In this document: piece after piece, positions 1 through 14,705 of the stretch
Layout: each line of letters starts with the position of its first letter
How positions within the stretch are numbered: position 1 is the stretch's first letter
Source of the DNA: Diospyros lotus
Taxonomy: Eukaryota > Streptophyta > Magnoliopsida > Ericales > Ebenaceae
DNA length: 64,000 bases
Assembly (NCBI RefSeq): GCF_014633365.1
Contig: NC_068352.1
Coordinates: 27,747,310 to 27,811,309 of the forward strand
Reading direction: 5' to 3'
The notes under the pieces: generated by a model
Database searches by the model: none
What the model was told of the DNA's origin: nothing
Seen by the model: only the letters and a program-made list of their open reading frames with translations
Position numbers and translations under genes: made by a program

Positions 1-870
1 GGGAGGGGGGTATTTAAGAAGTAGCATTAAATTGGCCAACCACCAAGCAAGGAGGGGAGTTGGAAGATTTATTTATGAAGGTACAAGAATGGTAGAGAGA
101 GCAAATCCGGGGCTTTTATTTCTGCATTTATGGGGTTATGGTGTTGGGCAGAGGATGTTGGTTCTGTATTCAACCCCCCACTATTTAACTCTCTTCTTCT
201 CACTGCCCCAACTAATTTCAAATTCCGTCCACCCAACAATTGCGCATTGCGTATGTGCCAGTGCCATGACGTTCAGGCCCTTCCAATTAGAGACACAGTT
301 GGTTTGAATGCAATTTACACAGTTTTAATTGTAATAATTAATACCAACTAATAAAAATAAGACACGTACCAACAGATATTCTTTATTTTTAGTTTCAAAA
401 TAGAAAAATAAAATATTATATCATTTCCCAATCTGTTACCATTCTTACTGTAGCTGGCTGGATGAGTTATTTGTGACATTGGCAAATAGTGTAAGAAATG
501 AGTGAGCAGAAGTAATGCGAGCTAGGAGAGGCCAGGCAGCGTGGCTGTTCGTGAAATGAATAGGGAAGGTGGGGTGAAAGTAAAAATTGAAGGAATATTT
601 CTTTCTGCAGAGGAAGGACAAACTTTGCAAATTTGTTCCCTACAATATTAAATGCACATATTTGTGGGGCACCCATAATGCCTTATTGTAACTCGTAACT
701 ACAAGCTAAATCTCTGTACTGTAATTCGTTTTTCCCCAGTTTTAAGTTTTAACTCTGCTATCAAAGGAATTCATTTTCATTTCTCATCATCTTTCAATCT
801 TATGGAAATTTAGTAGAAAACTTGATTCAAAAAGATTTTGGATAATTGTACGATAATTATTCTTTGATGA
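1..870. other. No gene recognised
   Basis: I see no supported gene here. The short open frames at 32-351 and 445-676 have no recognisable domain and no splice context. The DNA is AT-rich and is probably distal upstream sequence of the ATG8 gene. Confidence 0.5.
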
Positions 871-994
871 ACCTTGTATGGTATAATATTATTTGAATTG
901 GATTTTAAAGAGATAATTTACCATCTTATGTATACATACATATATATATGTATATTTTCTTTTCTTTTCCAAATGGGCTACTGCTATCTGGGTG

Positions 995-1065
995 TGGGAA
1001 TGGGCCAGCCGGTGGGCTTCTCAGATCAAGGTGGCGATCCATGTAATTATGGCCCGTGGGCCCTC
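995..1065 (+). promoter_or_regulatory. GGGCC-rich (site II / TCP-like) promoter patch of ATG8
   Basis: TGGGCC lies at 1001-1006 and the near-palindrome GGCCCGTGGGCCC at 1051-1063. Together they form a short GC-rich island in AT-rich DNA about 300 bp before the ATG8 start codon. TGGGCY (site II) elements are known TCP-binding sites in promoters of plant housekeeping and growth genes. Assigning this one to ATG8 is inference from position. No clear TATA box is seen between it and the CT-rich leader at about 1140-1205. Confidence 0.4.
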
Positions 1066-1213
1066 TGCAAAACGAAGTCGTATCGATATTTAATAGCATC
1101 ACCGTTCACCAATAACAAGCGAATCGTTTCCTTTCTTCGCAGGGCAGTTTTCCTCTTCCTTTCTCCTCCCCCAATAATTTCCTCTCTTCCTCTCTCTCTC
1201 TCTGAGGATTTGG

Positions 1214-1319
1214 GTAAGCGAAACTTCTTCTTCGTTTGACTTGTTTGATCGATCTTAAAGCTTTGTCTAAAATTATGATTTTCTTGTTTTTTACATATTT
1301 ATCGATGATATATAAATAG
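1214..1319 (+). other. Probable 5'UTR intron of ATG8
   Basis: A CT-rich leader ends in a donor GTAAGC at 1214, and an acceptor ending in AATAG lies at 1319. Both sit just before the start codon at 1358. A 5'UTR intron would place the start codon in the second exon of the transcript. This is inferred from splice consensus and spacing only. Confidence 0.5.
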
Positions 1320-1357
1320 CTCTTGGAACGGTGGGTAGTGGTGAAGAATCTGTTGCC

Positions 1358-3751
<2,394 letters not shown>

Positions 3752-4950
3752 GTTGGCCGGATGAATGTGCACAGGACATGAGTTGCCGGAAAAAAGAAGG
3801 TATAAAAGACGTAAAAACTTGGGTCAGTTAAGCTGTAAATTCTTGGGGCTTTCAGTTGTGATCTGTGTGCAGACTGTTATTGTATATTTTTAAGTTGAAC
3901 AGCAGACTTGATTACAATGCCGCAAATAACTAGCATCTCCGTTAATACTGTTGTGGTTTATGCTTCTTGGCCCGTTTGATTTTCACGTATCTACTCTTGA
4001 ATTTGTGTAAACAGCCATTTTACTATAGTATGGAGACATACGTCTCTTTCATAACCATCTTGAAACGGGGAGAACTTTCATGAGTTGTGTTAATTAGTGG
4101 GTTGAGTTGGATGGAAGCAGAGACATCATTCGTGTACCTGTACCTGACCTAGCTTAATGGGATCAAGGCATTGGTGGTTGTAGTGGTCTTTGAAACAACC
4201 ATTAGACTGGACCAAGGCACGGTCTATTTAGTTGGGTATGGGCCCAGTTAAGGCCCGAGGTTGGGGCCGAAACCAGTGAAGAAACAATAACAAAAGCAAA
4301 TCATTTGAGAAAATAACAATGAGAACAAACCAATCGATCAAAGGGATCAAATTAAGATCATATTGATGAAAACTAGAAAATTATTTATAATGGAGAATAA
4401 TTATAAAGTAATAAAATATATAATTAGAGAGCCAGACTTCATATCATGCGTCACGACCTAGATGTGGGAGCACTGTGGGCCCCACTAAGATGTTGCAGGG
4501 CTAAGAAAATACCAAGGTGCAACTACGTTATAATCGGCAAAGATGATGGTATATGCAGAAACTAAAGAAGAGAATGGTGTATCTAATTAATAATCTCATT
4601 GAAGATCATATGGGTTTTGGCGAAGAAGCTTCCAATTTTTTAAAGCCTACTTTTCTATTTCGATCACGGGGTTCCAAGTTCGGGTTGAGTGTTGCAGTGC
4701 TTCTATTTGGGTCTTAATTTGGTCTCAACAGAGGGCAATTTGAGTTTCGGGCTTTTCAATGTAAGTGCCAAGGATTGAAGTTGAACTACAGGTCAAGGCA
4801 ATAGCCAATAGGCAATTAGAAGTGCGAGGATTCTAACAACCGCAAATGCAATGCAATCAAGGTCAAACTATGGCTCCCTCCATTTGGGCGCAGACAGCGC
4901 GTGAAAGAGAGCAGCAGTACGTCTCAAACCATCACCGCCACCGCTACCAC
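3752..4950. other. ATG8 3'UTR and intergenic DNA
   Basis: The first 200-250 bp should hold the ATG8 3'UTR (T-rich, with an AATAA-like stretch near 3925). The rest, up to the left target site of the Ty3 element at 4946-4950, has no recognisable gene. Confidence 0.5.
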
Positions 4951-5724
4951 TGTTGTGAACGTTAAAGATGCAAAATTAGAGACTGTTCAAGAGTGTAATT
5001 TTAAGTTTTGGATCAATTATTTATCCAGGGTTAAACAATTCTAGAAGGAATTTGAGTTACTTTTTGAAAAGACTCTTAAGTTATTTGAAGGAGTTAGAAT
5101 TCAAAGCAAAGAAGTTAAAATTCAAATTAATCACATTACTCACTTGCTTGGAATGTTAGTTACAAAATTGATCAAATGGATAATTTTGAAACTCTATAAC
5201 TTTTGAATGGTTTGGAATTATGAGGTGTGTTATATGTCAATAGAAAAATTAAGATCTCAATTACAACTTCTATATTTGTTCGTCGTTTTGACTTTTCAAG
5301 TTTGGTGGTTAGTACTCATTGGGTGAAGTGAGAATTGCAAATTTGGAGTATCTTTTGCAGATCTTTTGGGCATTTTTTAAATATTTATCTTTTCTTTTGA
5401 TTATATGTTTTTCACATTTGAATTGTGTCTTTTACTTTAATTATTATGTTACTATATTTGGAGAGATGTTCCAAGACTAGTATTTATATGTGTAATCTTG
5501 TAATATTTTGGTATAAACATTTTTATAAAAAAAATACAGAGAATATTTTTACTCTAATTCTTATCTAAGCAATTCATTTATTTAGTGACAAATTTACTTG
5601 ATTTTTATTACTCTTCCTTCTTCTATTTAGAGTGTGGCGAAACAAAATTGGTATTTTCTTGTTTGTGTCGAATTTTCTTATCAAACAAGGAGTGCTGATA
5701 TTTCTTTTGTATTTTGGTACATCA
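4951..5724 (+). repeat. 5' LTR of Ty3 element A
   Basis: It starts TGTTGTGAAC and ends ACATCA. It aligns by eye with 29731-30615 (TGATGTGAAC to ACATCA) along its whole length. It lacks the internal tandem duplication of about 100 bp seen in the 3' copy. It is heavily diverged, so the insertion is old. Confidence 0.8.
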
Positions 5725-5727
5725 TAT

Positions 5728-5739
5728 TGGTATCAGAGT
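5728..5739 (+). other. Primer binding site (tRNA-iMet type)
   Basis: TGGTATCAGAG, the standard plant initiator-Met tRNA complement, lies three bases after the LTR end. The next bases (TA instead of C) are mutated. Confidence 0.85.
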
Positions 5740-5753
5740 ATAGGTTCTGATAA

Positions 5754-6883
5754 TGGTCGAAGAAGGTGCACCAAGAGAGCTTTCATTGGAACAGGCTTAA
5801 ATCATGGGTCTCCAACGAAAGCAAGAATAGATAATGGAGCAACTTATACGTTTGACTCAAGCGTTTGAGAGGATGAGAATTCAACAACTACCGTAACAGC
5901 AACGTGTTTTTCAAGCACCAAGAAGGGACATCCATGAAGATAAGGACGAAGAAGATGAAATTGGAGACAAAGCCAACGTGGTTGAACAACCATAGCAGAA
6001 GAGGCGTCAAAGAGATACGGGAAATAACATCAAAATGAAGATTTCACAATTTAAGGGATCTAGCTCACTAGAAGAGTACTTAGAGTGAGTGCAACGAGTG
6101 GAGAAAGTATTCGAATATCAAGAGTATTTCAAGATAAGAAAATGCAAACTTGCAACTCTTGAATTTCCAGATTATGCTAATCTTTGATGTGAGAACTTAA
6201 AAACACAAAATAGGAGAGATGGAGAAAAGGATATTAGGAGTTGGAGGGTTATGAAATGTCTAATGAAAAAATGTGAATACTATAGGCATGAATTGTATAT
6301 TAGATTGCAAAGTCTTAGGCAAGGTGACGTGTCCTGAGGATTATGTTAAAGAATTTGAGATGTTAATGATGGGATGTGAGTTATAAGAACCTCAAGAGCA
6401 TACCATTGCTAGCTTCTTAGAAGGATTAAATAAAGAAATTGCCAACATAGTGGAGTTACAACCTCTTGTGTTCTTGGTGGATATAATTAAACTTGCCATT
6501 AAGGTGGAGAGACAATTGAAATGCAATCCAACTAAGCAAGGGGTGTCTGACCAACTCATTATATACACCACCAGGAGCGATTTCAAATTGAAGTGCAAAA
6601 CGAGTTGAAAGAGGGGACTTTAGCAAATAACCAACAAGTATGAGTAAAGAGAAGGAGAAAGTGAGTGATCCTAATCCTTCAAAGAGGAGTCGAGACATCA
6701 AGTGTTTTAAATGCCTTAGCCATGGAGATATTGTTTCCGAATGTCCAAATAAAAAAATGATGGTTTTTCGGGGATCACAAGGGGATGTAGAGGATGAAGA
6801 TGAGGCAACAATGGAGGAAAAAGATGGGTGTATGGATGAAGATAGTCTACATGTTGATAAGGGGGAATTGCTTGTGATTTGAC
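5754..6883 (+). pseudogene. Decayed gag of Ty3 element A
   Basis: Conceptual translation across several stops gives a gag-like order. An acidic/Gln-rich N-terminal part comes first, then a capsid-like segment around 6040-6600, then a nucleocapsid zinc knuckle at about 6700-6745 (CFKC...C). The knuckle should be CX2CX4HX4C, but the His position is Asp (GAT at 6727-6729), so metal binding is lost. Stops occur at 5800, 5828 and 6182 among others. The open frame 6640-6882 covers only the knuckle and an acidic tail. Confidence 0.75.
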
Positions 6884-6899
6884 GTTGCTTGAATTTATA

Positions 6900-9297
6900 A
6901 GCAAAGATAGATGTTGAGTAACGTGAGAACATCTTCCATACCAGGTGTATGGTCAATGAAAAGGTGTGTTGAGTGATTATATATGGAGGGAGTTGTACTA
7001 ATGTTGCTTCCATTACTTTGGTGGAAATAATTAAATTTGGTAATAAAAAAACATCCCCACCCATACAAGCTACAATGGTTGAATGATAATGGAGAAATAA
7101 GGGTTACAAGGTAGGTTGTTGTGCCGTTTTCAATTGAAAAAACATACAAATATGAGTTTTTATGTAATGTGATTCTAAAGAATATGAGTCACTTGCTTTT
7201 GGGAAGATCATGGTAGTATGATATGAGGGTTGTCCATGATAGGTTCGAAAACACCTATTCTTTTGTTAAGGATGAAAAAAACATAACCTTAGCACCTCTT
7301 AGTCCACAACATGTGCATCGAGATCAACTCTTGATGGAGAAGGGAAAGAAATAAAATTTGCTTGCAATTAAGGGAGAGATAGAACGAGCTTTGTCTTTTC
7401 ACAACTTGGTTCTAATGCTAATAGTGAAGGAAGCAACACCAAACAAGGAAACTTATTTCCCACCACAAATTGAGAAGATTTTTGAAGAATTTACTGACGT
7501 GTTTCTAGAAAAGATACCAAAGGGGTTGCCACCAATTAGAGGAATTGAACACCAAATCAATCTCATGTTAGAAGCTACTTTACCAAATAGATCAGCCTAT
7601 AGAAGCAATTCGAATAAAGTCAAGAAGTTGCATTGGCAAGTAACTAGTTGTTAGAGAAGGAATACGTAAGGAAATCAATGAGTCATTGTTCTATACTAGC
7701 TTTGTTAGTGCCAAAGAAGGATGAGACTATGAGAATGTGTGTGGATAGTCAGGCAATAAACAAAATAACGATGAAGTATAGCTACTCAATTCCTAGGTTG
7801 GATGATATGCTTGATGAGTTGTATGGGTCTAAATTATTCTCAAAGGTAGATTTCAAGAGTGGCTACCATCATATTATAATGAATGAGGGGGATGAATGGA
7901 AGATCACATTCAAAACAAAGCACGGGCTATACGAATAATTGGTTATGTCATTTGGCTTATCTAATGCACCAAACACCTTCATGCGATTGATGAATCATAT
8001 GCTTCGTAAGTTCATTGGCAAATTTGTTATGGTTTATTTTGATGATATTTTGATTTATAACAGAACTCTTAAGGAGCATTTGGGGCACCTTAGGGAAGTC
8101 TTTGAAGTGTTACAGCAGGAGAAACTATTTGACAACTTAAAGAAATGTCAATTATGTCAAGATTGAGTAATCTTTCTTAGTTACATGGTTTTACAATATA
8201 GGGTTGAAGTTAATCAGGAGAAAGTGAAAGCAATTAAAGAGTGGCCCATACCTACTAGTGTTTTAGAGGTTAGGAGTTTCCATGGGTTAACATCATTTTA
8301 TAGGAGGTTTGTGAAGAATTTCAGCACTATTCTTGCTCTATTGACTTAATGCATCAAGAAAGGTGGTGAATTTAGGTGGAATGAGGCTGCCCAAAGAAGT
8401 TTTCAGCCGATCAAGGAAAAATTATGCTCCGCTCCTATTTTACCTCTTCCCAATTTTTTAAACATTTTTGAAGTGGAATGTGATGTTTCGGGAGTTAGAA
8501 TTAGGGTTGTTCTTATGCAAGATAGGCGTTCCATAGCCAATTTTAGTGAAAAGGTGAGAAGAAAAAGTTTGAATTATTTCATATATGATAAGGAATTCTA
8601 TGCATCGATTAGAGCTTTGGAGACTTGGTAGGACTACTTACTATCCAAGGAGTTTGTCATTCACACAAACCATGAGTCTTTGAAACACTTAAAGGGGCAA
8701 AACAAGCTAAGCTGTAGGCATACCAAATGGGTGGAGTTCTTAGAAGCATTTCCTTATATCATCAAATACAAAAAGGAAAATTCAAATGTAGTGGGAGATG
8801 CATTATCATAGAGGTATGCTCTAATCACCATGATGAATGCTAAACTATCAGGGTTTGAATTGATTAAAAATCAATATGTGGATGATCCAACCTTTTGCTT
8901 CTACTTATTTAGTTTGTGCGAAAGGGGTTGTTCATGGTTTCTACAGGCAGGAAGTGTACTTGTTTAGATTTGGGAGACTTTGTATTTCCAATGGGTCTAT
9001 AAAGGAACTCTTGGTGAGGGAAGCACATGGGGGAGGTTTAGCTGGTCATTTCGATGAGAAGAAGACTTTGGAGTTGGTTAAAGAACACTTCTATTGGCCG
9101 GGAATGATTAAAGATGTGTATTAAGTGCTATAAATGTGTGTAGTTTGTAAAAAGGCGAAAAGTAAGGAAACTGCTCATAGGTTATACATGTCATTACTTA
9201 TTTCAAATCAACCTTGGTTAATGTGAGCATGGATTTTGTGCTTGGACTACCAATAACTCAAAGAGGAAATGATTTAATCATGGTGGTCGTTGATAGG
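6900..9297 (+). pseudogene. Decayed protease-RT-RNase H-integrase of element A (5' part)
   Basis: The protease core reads IYGGSCTNVAS near 6979-7011; the active-site Asp expected before GGS is Tyr (TAT at 6982-6984). Reverse transcriptase follows at 7440-8166 with LVPKKD, the [10 protein letters not shown] block and an intact VYFDDIL catalytic motif (8031-8051). It is broken by a TAG at 7652 and a TAA at 7936. RNase H remnants follow at 8470-8820. The integrase H2C2 domain runs at 8960-9170 (VREAHGGGLAGHF, HFYWPGM, CVVCKKAK), with stops near 9121 and 9131. The integrase core then stops at the nested LTR at 9298 and continues at 10969, 12416 and 29124. Confidence 0.85.
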
Positions 9298-10963
9298 TGA
9301 CTGCACTCTCACCCTGCAATTAAAACATAAAACAAAATACAATAAAAATTTTATATTGTTTTGTTTATTTAGGTGAGAGGTTTATATTTGTCAGTGTACG
9401 AGTGCAATTGTAGTCCAAATTTAAATTTATACTTTCTGGATGAGTTCAGGTCGTCCACTGAGAGATTTATTTATGGCAAAAGAAAAAGAATGTCACACAT
9501 GCACACGCATTTAGATGGATTACTAACAAGATTTTTTTTATAATTTTTTAGATAACATATACTAGAAAATAAAGCAAGGTAGAAGTTGAAATAAATGCTT
9601 AATGTGAGGATATAAAATTGGATAGCACTTGAGTTAAGACAATTTCAGCACCAATCTGTTGATTCCCAAATTTTAACAGACAAGGTTAGTAACATTAATT
9701 TAATTTCAAATATGAGGGTTTGTTACTAAATACAATTAGAGATGATGATAGTTCTAGTTTAAGCAATCCTCATACATGATATGCGAGATTCTAATTTAAA
9801 CTACTACCATAAATTCAATTACAATTAATATACAAAATAACTAAATTAATCATCCAGGTTTGGGTATGATAGCGTTTCCAGTTCTAGTAACTCCCATGCG
9901 TGACATGAAAGCTCTTAGTTAGGCTTACGCTCTAATCCAAACCTAGTGATTTTTCAATAATTAAAACACACTTATACTGAAATTTAAATTAATGTTACTC
10001 ATTTAAAGCGCAGCTTTCTTTGGGAATCATTGGCGTTGGACATTGTCCTTGTCTTAACCCAAGATTAGATTTAGCTACTCATTTCCATTTAAAAGTTAAT
10101 TGACACGAATTTAAATGGCGTAATTTAAATGACATGAATTAAAATAGCAGAAACTAACCGGCCATTTAGGCGGTGGATAATTAAAAGACAAGAATTAAAA
10201 TTACAAAAATTTAAAGGCAGAAATTAACCGGTCATTTAGGCGGTAGATAATAAAGTAACAATAAATGATAAAAGAATTTAAAAGAAGAAAGAAAGGAAGT
10301 AAGATTACAAGAGAAAACAAGAGAAAGAATAAGAGCAATTCTCTAAGAGAAACTCTAAGAACAAAACTAAAATTTGATTCAAGTAATAACAACCTTCTCA
10401 CAAATGCACCCAAGTGAACTATTTATAGCCCACAAGATGCAATACAAACCACACAATTATTCAACTAAACATAATTATATCTAATGGGCACTCACAAAAC
10501 ATTCACCTAACTAATAGAATAAAATTAGGTAAAAGACAAAAAATACCAAAGACTTTAGGTGGTGGACTACTCATAAGAATACAAAAGACTTTAGGTGATA
10601 AATCACTTATAAAAAAAATACAAAACAAAGAAAAGTCTTCTACAAATTGGGTTTTGTTGGGCCTTTGATTGGTCTTGGGCCTTTGGTTGGTATTGGGCAT
10701 TTCTTATGTTGGATTCTATTTGATAGTTGGGCCAAGTGCATTTGAAATATTATCTAGACTCCATAGTTTGCCCGTGAATTTGAGCAACAATAATGGGTAA
10801 TCCAACGTCTTCGATTTATGCCCCTAATTAATTGTAGAAGTCAACTTCCTTGCTTCATCCTGTAATAATATGTAATGCAAATAATTATTTATTTTAAGCA
10901 TAAATATAAAACCAAAATGAGGATATAATTCATTAAAATTTAGGAAATATTAACCTCTCATCA
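9298..10963 (-). mobile_element. Solo LTR of the Athila-type family, reverse orientation
   Basis: The + strand begins TGACTGCACTCTCACCCTGC, the reverse complement of the end of the Athila LTRs at 14576 and 29118, and ends in CTCATCA. The flanks ATAGG (9293-9297) and ACAGG (10964-10968) form a 5-bp target duplication with one mismatch. Two copies of the ACCGCCTAAATGG module, 70 bp apart, occur in reverse (near 10158 and 10228). It is 1666 bp, shorter than and clearly diverged from the 2.0-kb LTRs of the complete element, especially in U3. The uninterrupted site is seen at 49543-49547. Confidence 0.9.
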
Positions 10964-10968
10964 ACAGG

Positions 10969-11046
10969 TTCTCAAAGATGTCTCACTTTTTGTCTTGTCA
11001 CAAAATTGATGATGTTTCTCATGTGTCAGACTTATTCTTTCGAGAC
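10969..11046 (+). pseudogene. Integrase core fragment of element A
   Basis: This 78-bp piece continues the integrase frame after the solo LTR. It matches 49548-49625 of the duplicate copy, where the gene is uninterrupted. It ends in GAGAC, the target duplication of the next insertion. Confidence 0.8.
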
Positions 11047-12410
11047 TGTTAAGCCAACTTACTCATATTAATTAAGTTTGGATGATTAATAAAAATCTTT
11101 TTATGATATAAATGTATTTTTTTCTCATATAAAAAAATAAATTTATTTTGAATTAAAAGTGGGTACAAAGAGTAAATTTATTTTGAATTAAAGATGGATT
11201 GCCTTTAAACATATTTCCTTCTTTTGATTATTTATGCCTCAAAAATTTATGTTTGAGTTTTCATTTATTGATAAATACTTTTATTACTTATGCAAAAAGT
11301 ATATTTATTTTGAATTAAAGGAGAATTATTTTTAGACATGTTTTCTTTTTTTCATACAAAAAGTAAATTTATTTTGAATTAAAGAGAATTGGTTTTAGAC
11401 ATGTTTTCTCTTATTTATGCAAAAAGTAAATTTATTTTGAATTAGAGGAGATTACTTTTAGACATGTTTTCTTGTTTTAATCATTTATATCTCAAAAGCT
11501 TATATTTGAATTTTTAAATCTTGATTTCTCATACAAAACGTAAATTTATTTTGAATTAAAGGTGAGACATGTTTTCTTATTGTTTGAAAAAGGTTAAACA
11601 TTTTTTGAATTTCAAACTTCATATTAATAATTTATTTAGTGGCTAAAATACTTATAAATACCCCCCAAACTCATTTTTAAGTATCCAATTACTTCCATTG
11701 CATATCTGAAACACCCGAAAGCTCTCAAGCGCTCTCAAGCAAAACATCCAAATAATCCGAGACTCTCGAAACATTATTGCATATCCATCGAAGAGCCATG
11801 AGTTAAGAGGAGAAAAGTTCTTCAAGTCTTCTACGATAAATCCGAACTTCTCCATTTGAGGTTACAAATTTATTTATTTATTTAAATATTATTGATTTGT
11901 ATAATTTGTTCTTAATTGTTTATTTGTGTCCAAGTGTGGACAAATTATTTGTAATATTTAAATTATTATTAAGTATTGTATAAGTTTCTTAGATCCGTTA
12001 GAATCTAGGTGAATCTAGTTTTCAAGGTAAGCTAGGGAGAAAACCTTGGTGTAGTGGTTGCCTATAAGTCATTGTAATCTAGGTGTGTATCTAGTTTCCA
12101 ATGTGAGCTAGTGTGGAAACCTTTGTGATTTTGATTTAGTGAAATCCCAAGGGTGGTTAGACCTTGAGAGAGTGGACTGGGTATATGTGAAGATACCGAA
12201 CCACTATAAATTATCTTGTGCCTCATTATATTTATTTTTGTTATATCTTGTTACTTACATTTATTATTAATTTCAAATATAATTTATTATAGTTATCAAA
12301 TATATAATTTTTAATAAAATTATTAATCAAGAATATTTATTAAAATTGAGACAAATTTTAATCACTCAATTCACTCTCCTCTTGAGTGGCCATACCCTAA
12401 GGGACTAACA
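11047..12410 (+). mobile_element. Solo LTR, Ty1/copia-like
   Basis: Starts TGTTAAGCC and ends GGGACTAACA, with perfect GAGAC duplications at 11042-11046 and 12411-12415. TGTTA...TAACA ends are typical of Ty1/copia LTRs, but no internal region is present to prove the superfamily. A TATAAATA box lies at 11653-11660. U3 holds six spaced copies of a motif around AAATTTATTTTGAATTAAAG (near 11131, 11172, 11300, 11360, 11423, 11538). The empty site is present at 49621-49625. Confidence 0.88.
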
Positions 12411-12415
12411 GAGAC

Positions 12416-12538
12416 ATTGTAAGATTGCATGGAATACCAAGAAGTATAGTGTCTGATTGAGACACAAAATTCTTGAGTTATTTTTTGAAGACATTATGTT
12501 AGAAGCTTGGCACAAGGTTACTCTTTAGTACCGCTTAT
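12416..12538 (+). pseudogene. Integrase core fragment of element A
   Basis: Continues the integrase after the GAGAC site (ATTGTAAGATTGCATGG...). It matches 49626-49748 of the duplicate copy and ends in CTTAT, the target duplication of the Athila element. Confidence 0.8.
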
Positions 12539-14576
12539 TGATTAGTGGTTAATTTTATAAAAATTTTGTTATAATTATATCCTTCTTTTGATCTTAAAAA
12601 TAGTTTAAATTAGATATTAATATATATTTTATGGTTATATGCAAGTTTAAATTGAAAAATGAATGAAATGAAATTTTAAAGTAAAATTTAATAATAATAA
12701 TAATAATATATAAAATTATATATAATACATATACATCATTATATGCATTCATGTAATATATATAATATAATATAATATATATATATATGTGCCATGTGTA
12801 ATACATATATATAATATATAATTTATTAATAATATTAAATTATTTTTATTTTTTTTTAGGCATGAAGACTTAAAGTCCATGAAGAATTCAAGTCCATGAA
12901 GAAATCAAACCCATGGAGAAATCAAGCCCATGAAGAATTCAAGTCCATGAAGAAATCAAGCACATGAAAAATTAAAGTCCATGAAGAATTTAAGCCCATG
13001 AAGAATTAAGGCCCAATTTGAGCAACCCATGGAAGATATTATTTGGAGAAGGCCCAAGGATTATTTTTAATCCTAATGAAGATTAAAAATCAATTTATAG
13101 AAATCTATTTTTATTTTTTTATGTGATAGCTTTATTAGGTGTGTTTTTTAGCTAAAATCCACTTAACTATTAGGTGGATATTATAGCTAAAATCCATTTA
13201 ACTTTATGAATGCTTTATTAGGTATGTATTTTAGCTAAAATCCATTTAATATTAGGTGTGTATTATAGCTAAAATCCATTTAACTTTAAGTGTGTGAGTG
13301 CCCATTAGATATAATTATGTCTAGTTGAATAATTGAAATTATGTGGTTTGTATTGCATCTTGTGGCCTATAAATAGATCACTTGATTGCATTTGTAAGTG
13401 TGATTATTATTCTTGAATCAAAGTTTAGTTGTTTCCTTATAATTCTCTCTTTGAGAATTGTTCTTGTTCTTTCCCCTTTTCTTTAGTATTCTCTCTTGTG
13501 ATCTTACTTCCTTCCTTTCTTCTTTTAAATTCTTATGTCATTTATTATTACTTTATTATTCACCGCCTAAATGGACGGTTAGTTTTTGCCTTTAAATTTC
13601 TGCAATTTTCATTCTTGTCATTTAATTGTTCACCGCCTAAATGGACGGTTAGTTTCTTGCCTTTAAATTCTTGCAATTTTAATTCTTGTATTTTAATTAT
13701 CTACCGCCTAAATGGCCGGTTAGTTTCTTCTATTTTAATTCCTGTCATTTAAATTATGTCATTTAAGTTGTTGTCAATTAATTTAATAGAGATGAGTAGC
13801 TAAATCTAATCTTGGGTTAAGGCAAGGACAGTGTCCAACGCCAATGATTCCCAAAGAAAGTTGCGTTTTAAATAAGTAACCTTAATTTAAATTTCAGTAT
13901 GAGTGTGTATTAATTATTGAAAAATCACTAGGTTTGGATTGGAGCGTAAGCCTAACTTAGAGCTTTCATGCCATGTATGAGAGTTACTAGAACTGGAAAC
14001 GCTATCATACCCAAATCCGGATGATTAATTTAGTTATTTTGTATATTAATTGTAATTGGATTTATGGTAGTTGCTTAAATTAGAATCCCGCATATCATGT
14101 ATGGGGATTGCTTAACCTAGAACTATCATCATCTCTAATTGCATTTAATAACAAATCCTCATATCTGAAATTAAATTAATGTTGCTAATCTTTTATGCTA
14201 AAATTTGGGAATCAACGGGTTGGCACTGAAATTGTCTTAACTCAAGTACTATCCAATTTTATATTCTCACTTAAAGTATTTATTTCAATTACTGCCTTAA
14301 TTTATTTCCTAGTATCTGTTGTTTAAAAAACCATAAAAACCTTGTTGCCAATTTATCCAAATACGTGTGTGCTTGTGTGACATTCTTTTTTTTTTGCCAT
14401 AAATAAATCTCTCAGTGGACGACCTGGACTTATCCAGAAAGTATAAATTTAAATTTGAACTACAACTGCACTCGTACACTGACGAGTATAAACCTCTCGC
14501 CTAAATAAATAAATAAAATATAAAATTTTTATTGTGTTTTGTTTTGTGTTTTAATTGCAGGGTGAGAGTGCAGTCA
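12539..14576 (+). repeat. 5' LTR of Athila element
   Basis: This 2038-bp LTR begins TGATTAGTGG and ends GTGCAGTCA. It contains three internal repeat arrays: a CCATGAAGAA-type array of about 18-bp units (12861-13010); four copies of TAGCTAAAATCCAYTTAA (13130-13290); and three copies of ACCGCCTAAATGG at a 70-bp period (13561, 13631, 13702). The TATA box is at 13368. It differs from the 3' LTR mainly by an extra 12 bp (GTTTTGTGTTTT-type duplication) near 14540. Confidence 0.97.
13368..13376 (+). promoter_or_regulatory. TATA box of Athila 5' LTR
   Basis: TATAAATAG sits mid-LTR and is repeated exactly at 27922-27930 in the 3' LTR. Transcription would start about 30 bp downstream, setting the U3/R border near 13400. 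Confidence 0.7.
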
Positions 14577-14581
14577 AATTT

Positions 14582-14599
14582 TGGCGCCGTTGCCGGGGA
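14582..14599 (+). other. Primer binding site (tRNA-Asp)
   Basis: TGGCGCCGTTGCCGGGGA is complementary to the 3' end of plant tRNA-Asp. It lies five bases after the LTR. This primer choice is typical of the Athila lineage. Confidence 0.93.
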
Positions 14600-14705
14600 G
14601 ATTGAGGCAAAAACAAAAAGGAAAAACAAAATATAAGAAGAAGCATCTCCTGATAAATTCGGTAACTCTGTTTCTTTTTACTTTATTTTTATTTTTGCAT
14701 AGTGT

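Noticed and set aside
6456..7064. 202-codon open frame on the minus strand
   Set aside because: It lies antisense to the decayed gag/protease of element A and has no recognisable domain; a shadow frame.
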